A DNA stretch of 13,048 nt from Chloroflexota bacterium (GCA_002696685.1 NZSI01000034.1:22968-36015), one strand, 5' to 3'. Shown: positions 1 to 7,926, counted from the first letter of the stretch. Translations and numbers: made by a program. Notes: generated by a model from the sequence alone, not told the origin.

Positions 1-959
1 ATCAATATATCCTCAGGTTCCGGCACCAATTGAACATAACGATCATCATCTCCTTCCACATAATCTCCAGAAATCGCTTTTACTCTTTTTAAGTCTCCTA
101 CTGACCTTCTGATCCTAGGATACACATAATCTCTGATATCGTTTTTGCTCCAGTCCGACCAGAATTCAGATGCCCCCGCCATCGTCAGTAGAATCTGTCC
201 TTGCCTCACCAAGGGCCCTCCGTCTGCCACAGAGTCATCATTTGCAAGTGACGTCCCAAGAGTGGAGGCTACATCAATTAGCGAATCCAAGGCAGCATAC
301 TTTTCAGAAGCGGAGCGAACCTGCCTTGGCTCCCAAGCAGCAAAAACTGTAGCGGTGCTTTGCTCCATAGAAAATCCACGTTCAACATGTAGCGGATTCC
401 AATGAGTTTCTAATTCATTCTCCGCTATACAATATGTGTACTTACCAGGATGGCCAATATTTGTTCTATCAAATAATCCAGGTATTGAAGCACAAGCGTT
501 CATCAAAATCAGCCTCACTGCCCTGCCAATTGTCGCATTTGCTCTATTCCCGGGACCAAAGAGGTTGTCCTTGGAATTCATATCTATGTTTCTTGATACA
601 GGACCATTCACCACTACAAGAATTCCAGCACCTCCCTGACTCGAAGAAGGAGCAATCAGATTGAATTCGTCAGTTAGCATCGCTTCAGTAGCAGAAATTA
701 CTACCGGAAAATACCCAGGGAGACACCCAGCCATCACAGCATTGGCGGCCACTTTCAAAACAGTTACTTGCCTTCTTCTCTCAGGAACTTCTCCTAGTAT
801 TTCATCTGGATCTCTACCTACAAAATCAATAAATTCCTGAACCCTTGATTTTTCAGGGGGCACCACGGGTAGTCCGTCGCTCCATCCCAAGGAATAACAT
901 TCTTCAATCGCTTCGATTACATTATTCCATTCAACATTTTTGATATTTGAGTTAGCCAC
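1..959 (-). CDS. Conserved protein with GWSDGLPVVPP motif, partial (3' end outside window)
   Basis: An open frame runs leftward from a GTG at 957-959 to the window edge without a stop: about 319 codons, with the C-terminus missing. The start is fixed by an AAGGAGAG ribosome binding site just upstream (about 963-970). Visible motifs are GWSDGLPVVPP (residues 25-35), NAVMAGCLPGYFPVV (73-87), GPGNRANATIGRA (135-147) and GHPGKYTYCIAENE (169-182). I recognise these from a widespread family of about 350 residues, mostly annotated as hypothetical and often beside UGSC-type proteins in actinobacterial and Chloroflexota genomes; I know no proven function. No signal peptide or membrane segment is evident, so it is probably cytoplasmic. 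It follows the enolase-superfamily gene by 24 nt on the same strand, so the two are probably co-transcribed. A role in the same catabolic route is inference only. Confidence 0.85.
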   Translation of the reverse strand, partial: MANSNIKNVEWNNVIEAIEECYSLGWSDGLPVVPPEKSRVQEFIDFVGRDPDEILGEVPERRRQVTVLKVAANAVMAGCLPGYFPVVISATEAMLTDEFNLIAPSSSQGGAGILVVVNGPVSRNIDMNSKDNLFGPGNRANATIGRAVRLILMNACASIPGLFDRTNIGHPGKYTYCIAENELETHWNPLHVERGFSMEQSTATVFAAWEPRQVRSASEKYAALDSLIDVASTLGTSLANDDSVADGGPLVRQGQILLTMAGASEFWSDWSKNDIRDYVYPRIRRSVGDLKRVKAISGDYVEGDDDRYVQLVPEPEDIL

Positions 960-983
960 ACGCTCTCCTTCGAAATCGCGAAT

Positions 984-2156
984 CTATCCACTAATAATTT
1001 CTTCTCCAACTTTATGGTGTTTGATCCAGTCCCAATCGATATCGACCCCTATCCCTGGACCATCAGGTGCATAGACATTTCCCTCATTGTCTATACAGTC
1101 AAGATCGTCACTATAGTTCTGGTATATGGAAGGCCAGATTGTCTTCACAAGGGGATGCACCAGGCCAACTTCAAAAAAGTTCGTGTTTCTGATTGCAGAC
1201 ATTACGTGTCTGTGAACTGGGCCAGGCCCGTGTAATTCCACATCAAGACCAAATCCTTCTGAAGCATGTGCGATTTTCATGGCGCCTGTTATTCCTCCAT
1301 CCTCATGGGCACCACAACGCACATAATCAGTAGCCTCTGCAACTATAAAATCTACATGCTGCTCAAGTAGGCGTATATGCTCTGTCTGCAATATTGGAGT
1401 TTTTATCATCTGACGTAGTTTTCGGTGGGCAAACTGAGAAACCCCTCCGTCCTGGAAGGGATCTTCCAACCAGAAAAATTTTGCTTCATCACAGGCTCTC
1501 CCGAGCTTCAGTGCGTCCCCAAAATTCTTTACTTCACAGGCAGGGTCAATCAATAGATCCATCTTGTCGCTGAACTTTTTTCCCAGATTGAGTACATTCT
1601 CAATCTCTCTTTCAATGTTGTTTCTAGCTATACCCCAGCCATGCACCTTAAAGGACTTGTAGCCCATTTCCAGGCATTGTTGGGCGAATTCTCCAAATTG
1701 CTCCGGCGTAGTAAGACCTCCGTTTTCATCACCATGGAGCGTTGAAGCATAAGCCTTTAATGGGCGCTTTTCACCTCCCAATAGTCTGTACAAAGGCTCA
1801 TCATAGAGTTTACCGGCAATGTCCCAAAGACAAATGTCAATGACACCCAGGCCCAGGCCTCCCCACTGCCTAGATGCTCGCTTTATATCGTTGTATATAG
1901 ATTCCCTGGATAGAGCACTTTTTCCGATAAGATAATCCGCAACCGCTCTTACCTCAGCAAGAGCTGGTCCAATCACACCCACATATTCGCCGACAATTCC
2001 AACATTAGTATGTAAACGAAGTATCGATGTGGTTTGTTCAAGATTGGAGCCAGCTTCATACACCATGTTAAAGGTGTTGTAATCCTTCCCAAGGTTTTCA
2101 AGGGAATATTTGACATGAATCGCTTCCACTTTTGTAATCACAGGTGACTCTTTCAC
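984..2156 (-). CDS. Enolase-superfamily (mandelate racemase/muconate lactonizing type) sugar-acid dehydratase-like enzyme
   Basis: Predicted 390-residue cytoplasmic Mg2+ enzyme that abstracts the alpha proton of a carboxylate, most likely dehydrating an aldonic-type acid. The N-terminal capping domain covers roughly residues 1-130 and the barrel 135-370. Visible residues are K170-V-H172 on the second barrel strand, metal ligands D204 (LIDPACEV), E231 (WLEDPF) and E259 (QTEH), then GGIT (287-290) and the C-terminal catalytic H309 (ELHGPG) found in mandelate racemase-type members. The second residue of the usual KxK motif is His. The start is GTG at 2154-2156 with AAGGAG five nt upstream. It is the first gene of a leftward pair with the conserved protein at 1-959. 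It resembles the rhamnonate dehydratase-like gene at 6014-7192 only in fold, so it is not a recent duplicate. The substrate cannot be read from the sequence; a racemase or epimerase is the alternative. Confidence 0.9.
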   Translation of the reverse strand: MKESPVITKVEAIHVKYSLENLGKDYNTFNMVYEAGSNLEQTTSILRLHTNVGIVGEYVGVIGPALAEVRAVADYLIGKSALSRESIYNDIKRASRQWGGLGLGVIDICLWDIAGKLYDEPLYRLLGGEKRPLKAYASTLHGDENGGLTTPEQFGEFAQQCLEMGYKSFKVHGWGIARNNIEREIENVLNLGKKFSDKMDLLIDPACEVKNFGDALKLGRACDEAKFFWLEDPFQDGGVSQFAHRKLRQMIKTPILQTEHIRLLEQHVDFIVAEATDYVRCGAHEDGGITGAMKIAHASEGFGLDVELHGPGPVHRHVMSAIRNTNFFEVGLVHPLVKTIWPSIYQNYSDDLDCIDNEGNVYAPDGPGIGVDIDWDWIKHHKVGEEIISG

Positions 2157-2299
2157 AAAAACTCCTTAATATTTGCTCATATTATTAACAACCATTGTTG
2201 TGAATCAAACGCATTATTACATCTTATAAATGGGATAGGGTGTACAGAAACAATCTGAAGTTAAGTCAATCACCTGAAAGTAAAACCGGCTAGCATAAA

Positions 2300-2863
2300 A
2301 TGTCTTTACATATAGTCGATATACAACACCCCCTAGGAAAAAGGATCAATATCGTTGGTGGTGGAGGCAAAACCTCTCTCGCCAAAGCGTTATCGAGCAG
2401 ATATGGTTACCAAAACATCGAGCTTGATGCCCTGCACTTTCTACCTAACTGGATAGAGCGGTCTGCAGAAGATTTCCAACGTCTGCTTGAAATATCAATC
2501 AGATGCGCCGGTAACAGCTGGATCATAGATGGGAACTACTTTACAAAACTAGACTGTCCTTCATCTAAAGTAGATATGTTCATATGGCTAGACCTGCCAT
2601 GGCGAGTAATGTTAAAACGGATCTTTATCAGGTCCTTAAAAAGAATGATTGATCGAACCAAAATATGTGGTGACAATTTCGAATCATGGGCCAAATTTTT
2701 TAGTACGGACTCCCTATGGTGGTGGTACATAACCAACTACACAGCAATAGCCAACAGGGAAAATACATTGTCTGAATATATCCCTGAAGACGTTCCTGTC
2801 ATACGGCTCCGTAATGCCAAACAATTAGATATGTTTTACAAAACTTGGATTAACAGAGAATAG
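2300..2863 (+). CDS. P-loop nucleotide kinase-like protein (FlaR/topology-modulation type) with shortened Walker A
   Basis: Predicted 187-residue cytoplasmic protein of the small adenylate-kinase-like P-loop group annotated as topology modulation protein (FlaR) or AAA family ATPase. Supporting motifs are INIVGGGGKTSLA (16-28) at the P-loop position, LDALHFLPNW (42-51), WIIDGNY (74-80), WLDLP (96-100), an Arg/Lys-rich LID-like stretch (102-121) and an aromatic SLWWWY segment (138-143). These are the hallmark order of this group. The Walker A does not fit GxxxxGK[ST]: residue 18 is Ile and the loop appears about two residues short, so nucleotide binding may be altered. No good Shine-Dalgarno precedes the ATG at 2300. 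It is divergent from the dehydratase pair and about 100 nt before the dehydrogenase, with no obvious link to sugar-acid catabolism. The true substrate of this family is poorly known. Confidence 0.8.
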   Translation: MSLHIVDIQHPLGKRINIVGGGGKTSLAKALSSRYGYQNIELDALHFLPNWIERSAEDFQRLLEISIRCAGNSWIIDGNYFTKLDCPSSKVDMFIWLDLPWRVMLKRIFIRSLKRMIDRTKICGDNFESWAKFFSTDSLWWWYITNYTAIANRENTLSEYIPEDVPVIRLRNAKQLDMFYKTWINRE

Positions 2864-2908
2864 GAATCAGGGTTCCGGAATACTCACTACCTATAATTTT
2901 TCACAATG

Positions 2909-2914
2909 TATAAT
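2909..2914 (+). promoter_or_regulatory. Candidate -10 element for the 2-hydroxyacid dehydrogenase gene
   Basis: A perfect TATAAT lies at 2909-2914, preceded by TG at 2907-2908, and a second perfect TATAAT lies at 2892-2897. Both are in the 103-nt gap before the GTG at 2967. Neither has a convincing -35 box at 16-18 nt, so this is a candidate only. The second box would give a leader of about 45 nt. Confidence 0.35.
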
Positions 2915-2966
2915 CCGCACACTTTGGTCTACCAATGTCTAACGAACGTATGATAAGGAGAAGACG

Positions 2967-3920
2967 GTGAAGGTAGTAGTTACAAGTCTCTTTGGCGACG
3001 GATTCGAGCAGAGCCTAAAAAAGGAATTCCCAGACCTGGATTTAGTTTTCGTATCCTCGGAAGAAGACCAAGCTAGAGAAATAAAGGATGCAAATGTCTT
3101 TATGGGAGCACCTTCCCGTGACGTTTTTATTCAGGCTGATCATTTGCAATGGCTTCATTGCCCTGGAACAGGAATCGACACACTCACACCCATTACTGAA
3201 CTTGTTGACAGTGATGTTGTCCTCACCAATGCACGTGGTCCCCATACTGCTCCAATGGCAGACCATGTTTTTTCAATGTGCTTGGCATTCGCACATCGGA
3301 CCAACGAGATGATGGTGGATCAGAAAGCCCATTCATGGGACGCTGACAAATACAGTCCTACCTTCATAGAAATGGAGGACAGCACGATGGGCATATTGGC
3401 CTTGGGAGGCATAGGCATGGCGGTAGCCCGCAGGGCAACCGGTTTCGGAATGGACGTGTATGCAGTGGACAAGAATCCAATTGCTCCTCCCCCAGGTGTT
3501 ATTGATGTTTGGGGACTTGATAGACTAGACGACCTTATGGAGATATCTGACTGGTTGGTTGTCACGGCTCCTTATACAAACGACACCAGAGGAATGATTG
3601 GAACTGAACAATTAGCCCTGATGAAACCATCCTCACACATGATCATCATATCTAGAGGAGGCATCGTGGATGAGGATGCGCTATTCGACACCTTGAAAAA
3701 TAATCGAATATCAGGAGCCGGCATCGACGCTTTTGAAACAGAGCCGTTGCCTGAAAATAGTCCCTGGTGGGATCTTGAAAACGTGATTATATCTCCACAC
3801 ATGTCTGCAGTTAGTAAAAGAATGTATGAGGGTAGACGGGATGTGTTTCGAGAGAATCTAAGAAGATTTATCTCCAACCAGCCGTTTATATACGTTTGCG
3901 ACAAATCGTCCGGATTTTAA
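2967..3920 (+). CDS. D-isomer-specific 2-hydroxyacid dehydrogenase, NAD-dependent
   Basis: A 317-residue cytoplasmic oxidoreductase interconverting a 2-keto acid and a D-2-hydroxy acid. The NAD-binding fold spans about residues 100-280. Its nucleotide loop reads GILALGGIG (142-150), so the first Gly of GxGxxG is Ala145, a tolerated variant. Asp168 in YAVDKN at the end of the second strand argues for NAD rather than NADP. The catalytic triad is intact: R230 (SRGGIVDE), E259 (FETEPLP) and H278 (ISPHMSA). The length is normal for the family. The start is GTG at 2967 with AAGGAG at 2954-2959. It stands between a kinase-like gene and a convergent cupin gene, apparently with its own promoter region. 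Glyoxylate/hydroxypyruvate-type or sugar-derived keto acids are plausible substrates, but specificity cannot be read. Confidence 0.92.
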   Translation: MKVVVTSLFGDGFEQSLKKEFPDLDLVFVSSEEDQAREIKDANVFMGAPSRDVFIQADHLQWLHCPGTGIDTLTPITELVDSDVVLTNARGPHTAPMADHVFSMCLAFAHRTNEMMVDQKAHSWDADKYSPTFIEMEDSTMGILALGGIGMAVARRATGFGMDVYAVDKNPIAPPPGVIDVWGLDRLDDLMEISDWLVVTAPYTNDTRGMIGTEQLALMKPSSHMIIISRGGIVDEDALFDTLKNNRISGAGIDAFETEPLPENSPWWDLENVIISPHMSAVSKRMYEGRRDVFRENLRRFISNQPFIYVCDKSSGF

Positions 3921-3950
3921 ACGCAAGAAAGTCTGGTAAACAGCCCCTTG

Positions 3951-3965
3951 ATATCCACTGGATAT
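3951..3965. repeat. Short inverted repeat in the convergent gap
   Basis: ATATCC and GGATAT form a perfect 6-bp inverted repeat around a 3-nt loop in the 157-nt gap between the convergent dehydrogenase and cupin genes. There is no T-tract on either side, so a terminator role is only possible from position. A second weak pair (CGCCG/CGGCG, about 4034-4064) lies nearer the cupin stop. Nothing else is evident in this gap. Confidence 0.3.
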
Positions 3966-4077
3966 AGCATCCTTCGGAAATAACTATTAATTCGTCGCCT
4001 ATTTAGGTCATTAAAAGCGTCCAAAACCGGGCCATCGCCGAATAAATATAGTCTTTAAACGGCGCTTGCCATCCAAT

Positions 4078-4449
4078 TCAGCCATCATAAATTCCTTCAG
4101 AAATCCCCCACACAATCATCATTTTTAGTGGGCCCTGCCCAGTGTTTCTTATGCCATGATCAACACCAGGAGGAACCATGACGGCGTCATTGATGTTAAC
4201 AGGAATAATCTCCTCTCCTATAGTCATTTCCCCAGTACCTTCCAGAAAATAATAGAACTCCTCCAAAGGACGATTATCGCCGTGTGTGTGATCACCTTCG
4301 CTTACCCCTTCATCCAACTCCCATATTTCAATATCGACAGGTAGGTGGCTCGACGATCCAAAAAGATTCCTACGTTTTATCAGCCCCTCCCCGTCGTGTA
4401 TGCGTTCCACTTTATTTATGTCCGTTTCCTCTGTTTGTTTCCAGTACAT
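4078..4449 (-). CDS. Small single-domain cupin protein
   Basis: A 123-residue single-domain cupin. Motif 1 carries H54-T-H56 and the acidic pair E63-E64 followed by YYFLEGTGEM (66-75). Motif 2 is NDAVMVPPGVDHGIRN (87-102) with H98 as the third metal-binding His. Together these give a complete 3-His/1-Glu metal site. The start is ATG at 4447-4449 with GAGGA at about 4456-4460. Known cupins of this size include sugar-phosphate isomerases, dioxygenases, lyases and non-catalytic sensors; nothing here discriminates between them. It is transcribed leftward, divergent from the CoA-transferase and convergent with the dehydrogenase. Its surroundings suggest a part in organic-acid or sugar-acid metabolism, for example epimerisation or sequestration of an intermediate, but this is inference. 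Confidence 0.88.
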   Translation of the reverse strand: MYWKQTEETDINKVERIHDGEGLIKRRNLFGSSSHLPVDIEIWELDEGVSEGDHTHGDNRPLEEFYYFLEGTGEMTIGEEIIPVNINDAVMVPPGVDHGIRNTGQGPLKMMIVWGISEGIYDG

Positions 4450-4732
4450 ATCAAATCCTCATTCCAAGACTTTCTATCTTTCCGGATGGTAACACTCAAT
4501 CGAAACCACCAAATAATCCTTACGCATTGTTATGAAACTATCAATAAACAACTTTGAGAGATTTTGTATGACCACAAAATTCTGTTAAATTCAGTTTAGT
4601 TGATTCATAAGGAAATCTTTACCATCTACTATAAATCCCCGCGTAAACTTCTAACCGGCCAGCTTTACTTGGCCTAAATAAACAATCTGAAAAACCTGCT
4701 ACTTGATAAACCTAGTAAGGAGAGATGAAGTG
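4450..4732. other. Divergent intergenic region, presumably holding promoters of the cupin and CoA-transferase genes
   Basis: This 283-nt AT-rich gap is the longest gene-free stretch. I see no coding frame with a supporting ribosome binding site and no RNA gene. A short inverted repeat (GGCCA at 4657-4661, TGGCC at 4670-4674) lies about 60 nt before the CoA-transferase start and could be an operator. TTGATT (4600-4605) and TACTAT (4627-4632) resemble promoter boxes but are 21 nt apart, which is too far for a normal sigma-70 promoter. The region ends with AAGGAGAG (4717-4724), the CoA-transferase ribosome binding site. Confidence 0.4.
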
Positions 4733-5986
4733 ATGAAGACGAACGATACTACTAGTGCAATTCAACGGAAAGGAGCCATGAGTGGCCTAAAGGTTTTGGA
4801 CTGGACATCATATCAATTCGGTCCGGTGGCGTCGTCCATGATGGGAGACATGGGAGCTGACGTCGTGAAAATAGAATCCCTTGACGGCGATATAGGCAGA
4901 GCGGTGGCTAGGATGAGTTCCAGACCGATAGGGCTTGAAGGTGGAAGAAATGCCTATTTTGAAACATGTAACAGAAATAAAAGAGGAATCGCGCTAAATC
5001 TGAAAACTGAACAAGGTATGCGAATAGTCCATGAATTAGTTAAGTCAGCAGATGTTTTTGTGGAGAACTATCGAAAGGGGGTTCCAGAAAAACTCGGAGT
5101 GGATTACGAAACTTTAAGGAAAATTAATCCCAAACTCATTTACGCTTCCGGATCTGGCTACGGTCCCGAGGGACCTGACGCATCAAAACCTTCTCTAGAT
5201 GGCTGCGGACAGGCTAGGTCAGGACTGATGATGTCAGCTACCTTTGACAGCCAGGATGAACCGTCATACATAGCCGGAGCTGTGTCAGATCAGATGGGTG
5301 GAATTATACTCTGCCTCGGTATAGTTTCTGCATTATTCGCTAGGGAGCAGACCGGCAAAGGTCAGAGGGTGGACGTCTCCCATTTAAGCAGCAGTATGTG
5401 GCTGCAAGGACTATCAGTGGGGATGGAACTCCTCTCTAATTACCAATTTGGTTCTATAGATCGAACCAATCCGATGAATCCATTGGTTAACGCTTATGAA
5501 TGTGGAGACGGGCGATGGATCCAATTTATGAGCGCCCAATTTGACAGGTATTGGGCTGACTTCGCCACTGCTTTGGATATAAGAGAGTATATCGATCATC
5601 CATTCGTCGGTGAAATTAAAGGTATGACCGCTGGATCACCAGAACTCACAAGGATTATCGCCGATCGATTTAAAGCTAAATCTTCCGATGAATGGATAGG
5701 TATTTTTAATGAATATGAAGATTTAATATTTGCCAAAGTTCAGTATGTGAGCGAGTTGAAAGACGACCCCCAGGTTATAGCGAACAATTACATATCTGAA
5801 TTTAAACACCCTACTCTGGGCACAACTAAGATGTGCAGTTTCCCTGTCACTTTCAGTGAGACTCCCGCTAGCATATGGAAAGAAGCCCCAGAACTTGGCC
5901 AAGACACTGAATCTATATTAATCAAGGAACTAAACTACAATTGGGAAGACATAACTAAACTTCAGGATTCAGGTTCAATTCTATGA
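4733..5986 (+). CDS. Family III CoA-transferase (CaiB/BaiF/Frc type)
   Basis: Predicted 417-residue cytoplasmic enzyme moving CoA between carboxylic acids. The N-terminus has the family opening SGLKVLDWTSYQFGP, then GADVVKIE and NKRGIALNL. The catalytic Asp is the D of SLDGCGQARSGLM (Asp156 from this start), followed by a central GKGQRVDVSHL segment. Length is normal (about 380-430). The frame is open from a TTG at 4703. I prefer ATG 4733, or the adjacent GTG 4730, because AAGGAGAG at 4717-4724 would lie inside the coding sequence if TTG were used. It converges with the rhamnonate dehydratase-like gene across 27 nt and is divergent from the cupin. It probably activates or deactivates a small acid as CoA ester. 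Racemases such as alpha-methylacyl-CoA racemase share this fold and remain possible. Confidence 0.92.
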   Translation: MKTNDTTSAIQRKGAMSGLKVLDWTSYQFGPVASSMMGDMGADVVKIESLDGDIGRAVARMSSRPIGLEGGRNAYFETCNRNKRGIALNLKTEQGMRIVHELVKSADVFVENYRKGVPEKLGVDYETLRKINPKLIYASGSGYGPEGPDASKPSLDGCGQARSGLMMSATFDSQDEPSYIAGAVSDQMGGIILCLGIVSALFAREQTGKGQRVDVSHLSSSMWLQGLSVGMELLSNYQFGSIDRTNPMNPLVNAYECGDGRWIQFMSAQFDRYWADFATALDIREYIDHPFVGEIKGMTAGSPELTRIIADRFKAKSSDEWIGIFNEYEDLIFAKVQYVSELKDDPQVIANNYISEFKHPTLGTTKMCSFPVTFSETPASIWKEAPELGQDTESILIKELNYNWEDITKLQDSGSIL

Positions 5987-6013
5987 ACACTGGCGATTAA
6001 AACACCTTCTGTA

Positions 6014-7192
6014 TCAGGCCGTTGCTTTCTCAATGTCATCCATCGTCAATTCAATTCCGAATCCGGGTGAATCATTTGGAACTATACATCCATTTTGAGG
6101 TACTGATACTCCCGCTGACTCGCTACCGGATCTGTCGAAGTGGTCAAGCTGCATTCCAGGGCTTGTCTGCATGAAATACTCGCCGAGAGGAATGTTCGGC
6201 ATACCGTAGCATGCATGTTGCCCGTAAGAGGTATTCGCACCCCCATGAGGGATAACTGATATTCCGGCTGCCTCTGCTATATGGCATATTTTAACGACAG
6301 CAGTCATGCCCCCAACCCACTGTATATCAGGTTGGAGATAGTCTACTGATCTGTCCGATACAGCTGACAGGAATGGAAGAGACGTGTACCAATGCTCACC
6401 AGTTGCAATAGACTGCCATGGAAGTCGTTTCCTTAATTCTTTGAATCCCTGGTAATCTTCAGGTATCAAGCAATCTTCTATCCACTTTAGGTTGTATGGC
6501 CTCAATCTTTCTGCAAGCCTGACCGCAAATTCGAGATCAAAAGCCATCCAGCAATCAAGCATCAATTCAACGTGGGGACCTATTAAGGCCCGATTTTTTG
6601 AAATAAGTTCCTCGTTTTTGTCCAAAGCTTCTAAACCATCAGAGGGACCATAGGGACATGCCAGCTTCGTAGCCCCAAAACCAAGTTCCATGTGCCAGTC
6701 AGTATCGTTTCCTGTCGCATAGCAGGTAATTTCCTCCCTAGCAGGACCACCAAGAAGTTCGTATACGGGCATGTCAGCTATTTTTGCCTTCAGATCCCAT
6801 AGAGCCAAGTCAACCGCGCTAATCGCATAGCTTGCTATTCCTGCTGCGCTATAAGGGGATGACAGCCTGAACATCATGTCCCAGATTTTTTCGATAGCCA
6901 TACAGTTTTCACCGACTAGTAAAGGAGCGAAGTGGTCGTTGATCAGGGAATTAACGGGGCCACTGAAGGTAGTCATTCCGACACCGAATGTTCCATCCTC
7001 AGCCGTAACGACACAAACTGATAATTCTTCCCATGGCGGTTTCCAGAGATCTCTATGTCTCTTGAATCTTGGATAGCGTGACATAGGATTAGCCACTTCA
7101 GTATCCATAAACCAACTGTTACGAGCTGGTTTTTCTGAGGATGTGGGAGGTGGGAACTTCGCCCCATAGGCTTTTATGCTTCTAATCTTCAT
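6014..7192 (-). CDS. rhmD: L-rhamnonate dehydratase-like enolase-superfamily enzyme
   Basis: Predicted 392-residue Mg2+ dehydratase converting an aldonate to its 2-keto-3-deoxy acid. It matches remembered E. coli RhmD closely: ANPMSRY (35-41; ATPMSKY in RhmD), KLACPYGPSDG (176-186; KMPTHWGPHDG), LMLDCWM (210-216), NLKWIEDCL (234-242), TGEHWYT (264-270), QPDIQWVGGMT (287-297), VIPHGG (313-318) and PGFGIEL (376-382). Metal ligands are D213, E239 and E266; the catalytic dyad is D289 and H316. The frame is open to a TTG at 7258, but ATG at 7190-7192 has AGAGGGA 8 nt upstream and begins where RhmD begins, so I use it. The Thr-His of RhmD in the lid segment is Ala-Cys-Pro-Tyr here, so rhamnonate itself may not be the substrate; fuconate, mannonate-type or other deoxy acids are alternatives. 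Confidence 0.88.
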   Translation of the reverse strand: MKIRSIKAYGAKFPPPTSSEKPARNSWFMDTEVANPMSRYPRFKRHRDLWKPPWEELSVCVVTAEDGTFGVGMTTFSGPVNSLINDHFAPLLVGENCMAIEKIWDMMFRLSSPYSAAGIASYAISAVDLALWDLKAKIADMPVYELLGGPAREEITCYATGNDTDWHMELGFGATKLACPYGPSDGLEALDKNEELISKNRALIGPHVELMLDCWMAFDLEFAVRLAERLRPYNLKWIEDCLIPEDYQGFKELRKRLPWQSIATGEHWYTSLPFLSAVSDRSVDYLQPDIQWVGGMTAVVKICHIAEAAGISVIPHGGANTSYGQHACYGMPNIPLGEYFMQTSPGMQLDHFDRSGSESAGVSVPQNGCIVPNDSPGFGIELTMDDIEKATA

Positions 7193-7280
7193 TTGGAAAT
7201 CCCTCTCAAGCATTTTAATGCGAAAATAATAGCACCTCATAACCTTAAGAATGACCAAAATAACTGAGTCTTTTTATGGG

Positions 7281-7296
7281 AGGTGCAATAGCGCCT
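7281..7296. repeat. Short hairpin in the divergent dehydratase/GNAT intergenic region
   Basis: AGGTGC and GCGCCT pair (one G-U) around an AATA loop, giving a 6-bp stem in the 197-nt gap between the leftward rhamnonate dehydratase-like gene and the rightward GNAT gene. No T-tract follows on either strand. It could be a regulator site or chance. Nothing else in this gap is convincing. Confidence 0.3.
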
Positions 7297-7389
7297 TTGC
7301 AAACTAAACACTACACTTGCTGAAATAACAACTGGAAAATGTTGTGATAGGGTTCTCGTCCGAATCAAACATTTATTTGGGGGGAAGGG

Positions 7390-7926
7390 TTGACTAGGAT
7401 AATTACTGAAACTGAAAGACTCATCATTCGTGAGTGGTGTCTCGCAGATATTGAAGCACTTCACAAAATAATGTCTGACGAAGAGGTGATGCGCTATGTA
7501 TGGGACTACCAGCCAGCAACATTCGAACAAGTAGAACAGTTTGTCCAGCACTGCAGGGCTGAGAGTTCAACTCAACAGTGGACGACTTGGCCCCTAATCT
7601 CAAAACACGAAAATATGCTAATCGGCTACTGTGGATTCCTTGTGAGATCCTATGGAGAGTACGAGGGAGAAACAGAAATGGGTTGGTTGGTTGACCGCAA
7701 TTACTGGGGTAATGGCCTGGCTACAGAGGCCGCACAAGCAGTTCTTACCCTCGGACTGGAGAATTGGTCTTTCAATAAAGTAATAGCTAGTGCCAGAGAA
7801 GAGAATACACAATCCCTAAAAATTATGGAAAAAATCGGAATGACCCTTATAAGTCCATCCCTCAATCCCAAAGGTAGGCTGGTTCCTCACGCCATGATTT
7901 GTAACCCAACTGACAAAAATACCTAG
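7390..7926 (+). CDS. GNAT-family N-acetyltransferase (RimJ/RimL type)
   Basis: A 178-residue cytoplasmic acetyltransferase using acetyl-CoA on an amine. The RimJ/RimL (Acetyltransf_3) layout is clear: TERLIIRE (7-14) in strand 1, LIGYCGF (77-83), EMGWLVDRNYWGNGLATEA (96-114) containing the acetyl-CoA pyrophosphate loop, and ENTQSLKIMEKIGM (138-151) with the family Asn-x-x-Ser and Lys-x-Gly signature. No ATG is available; the start is TTG at 7390 directly behind a G-rich GGGGGGAAGG ribosome binding site. It is first of six rightward genes, 50 nt before the aldolase, but has no evident role in sugar-acid breakdown and could be a free-standing gene. The acceptor (ribosomal protein, antibiotic or small amine) cannot be told. 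Confidence 0.88.
   Translation: MTRIITETERLIIREWCLADIEALHKIMSDEEVMRYVWDYQPATFEQVEQFVQHCRAESSTQQWTTWPLISKHENMLIGYCGFLVRSYGEYEGETEMGWLVDRNYWGNGLATEAAQAVLTLGLENWSFNKVIASAREENTQSLKIMEKIGMTLISPSLNPKGRLVPHAMICNPTDKNT

Noticed and set aside
145..664. Rightward open frames at 145-405 and 434-664
   Set aside because: They lie opposite the leftward GTG-started gene at 1-959, lack ribosome binding sites, and have no recognisable protein motifs.
3572..3904. Leftward 110-codon open frame inside the 2-hydroxyacid dehydrogenase gene
   Set aside because: Antisense shadow of a gene with intact catalytic motifs; composition is Ser/Pro/Ile-rich without known motifs.
4703..4732. Upstream TTG start for the CoA-transferase
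   Set aside because: The strong AAGGAGAG at 4717-4724 would then be inside the coding sequence; ATG 4733 or GTG 4730 fits better.
7193..7258. N-terminal extension of the RhmD-like protein from TTG 7258
   Set aside because: The extra 22 residues have no counterpart in RhmD, and AGAGGGA directly precedes the ATG at 7190-7192.
7237..7551. Leftward 104-codon open frame spanning the dehydratase/GNAT gap
   Set aside because: Overlaps the GNAT gene start in antisense and has no motif or ribosome binding site; not a credible gene.
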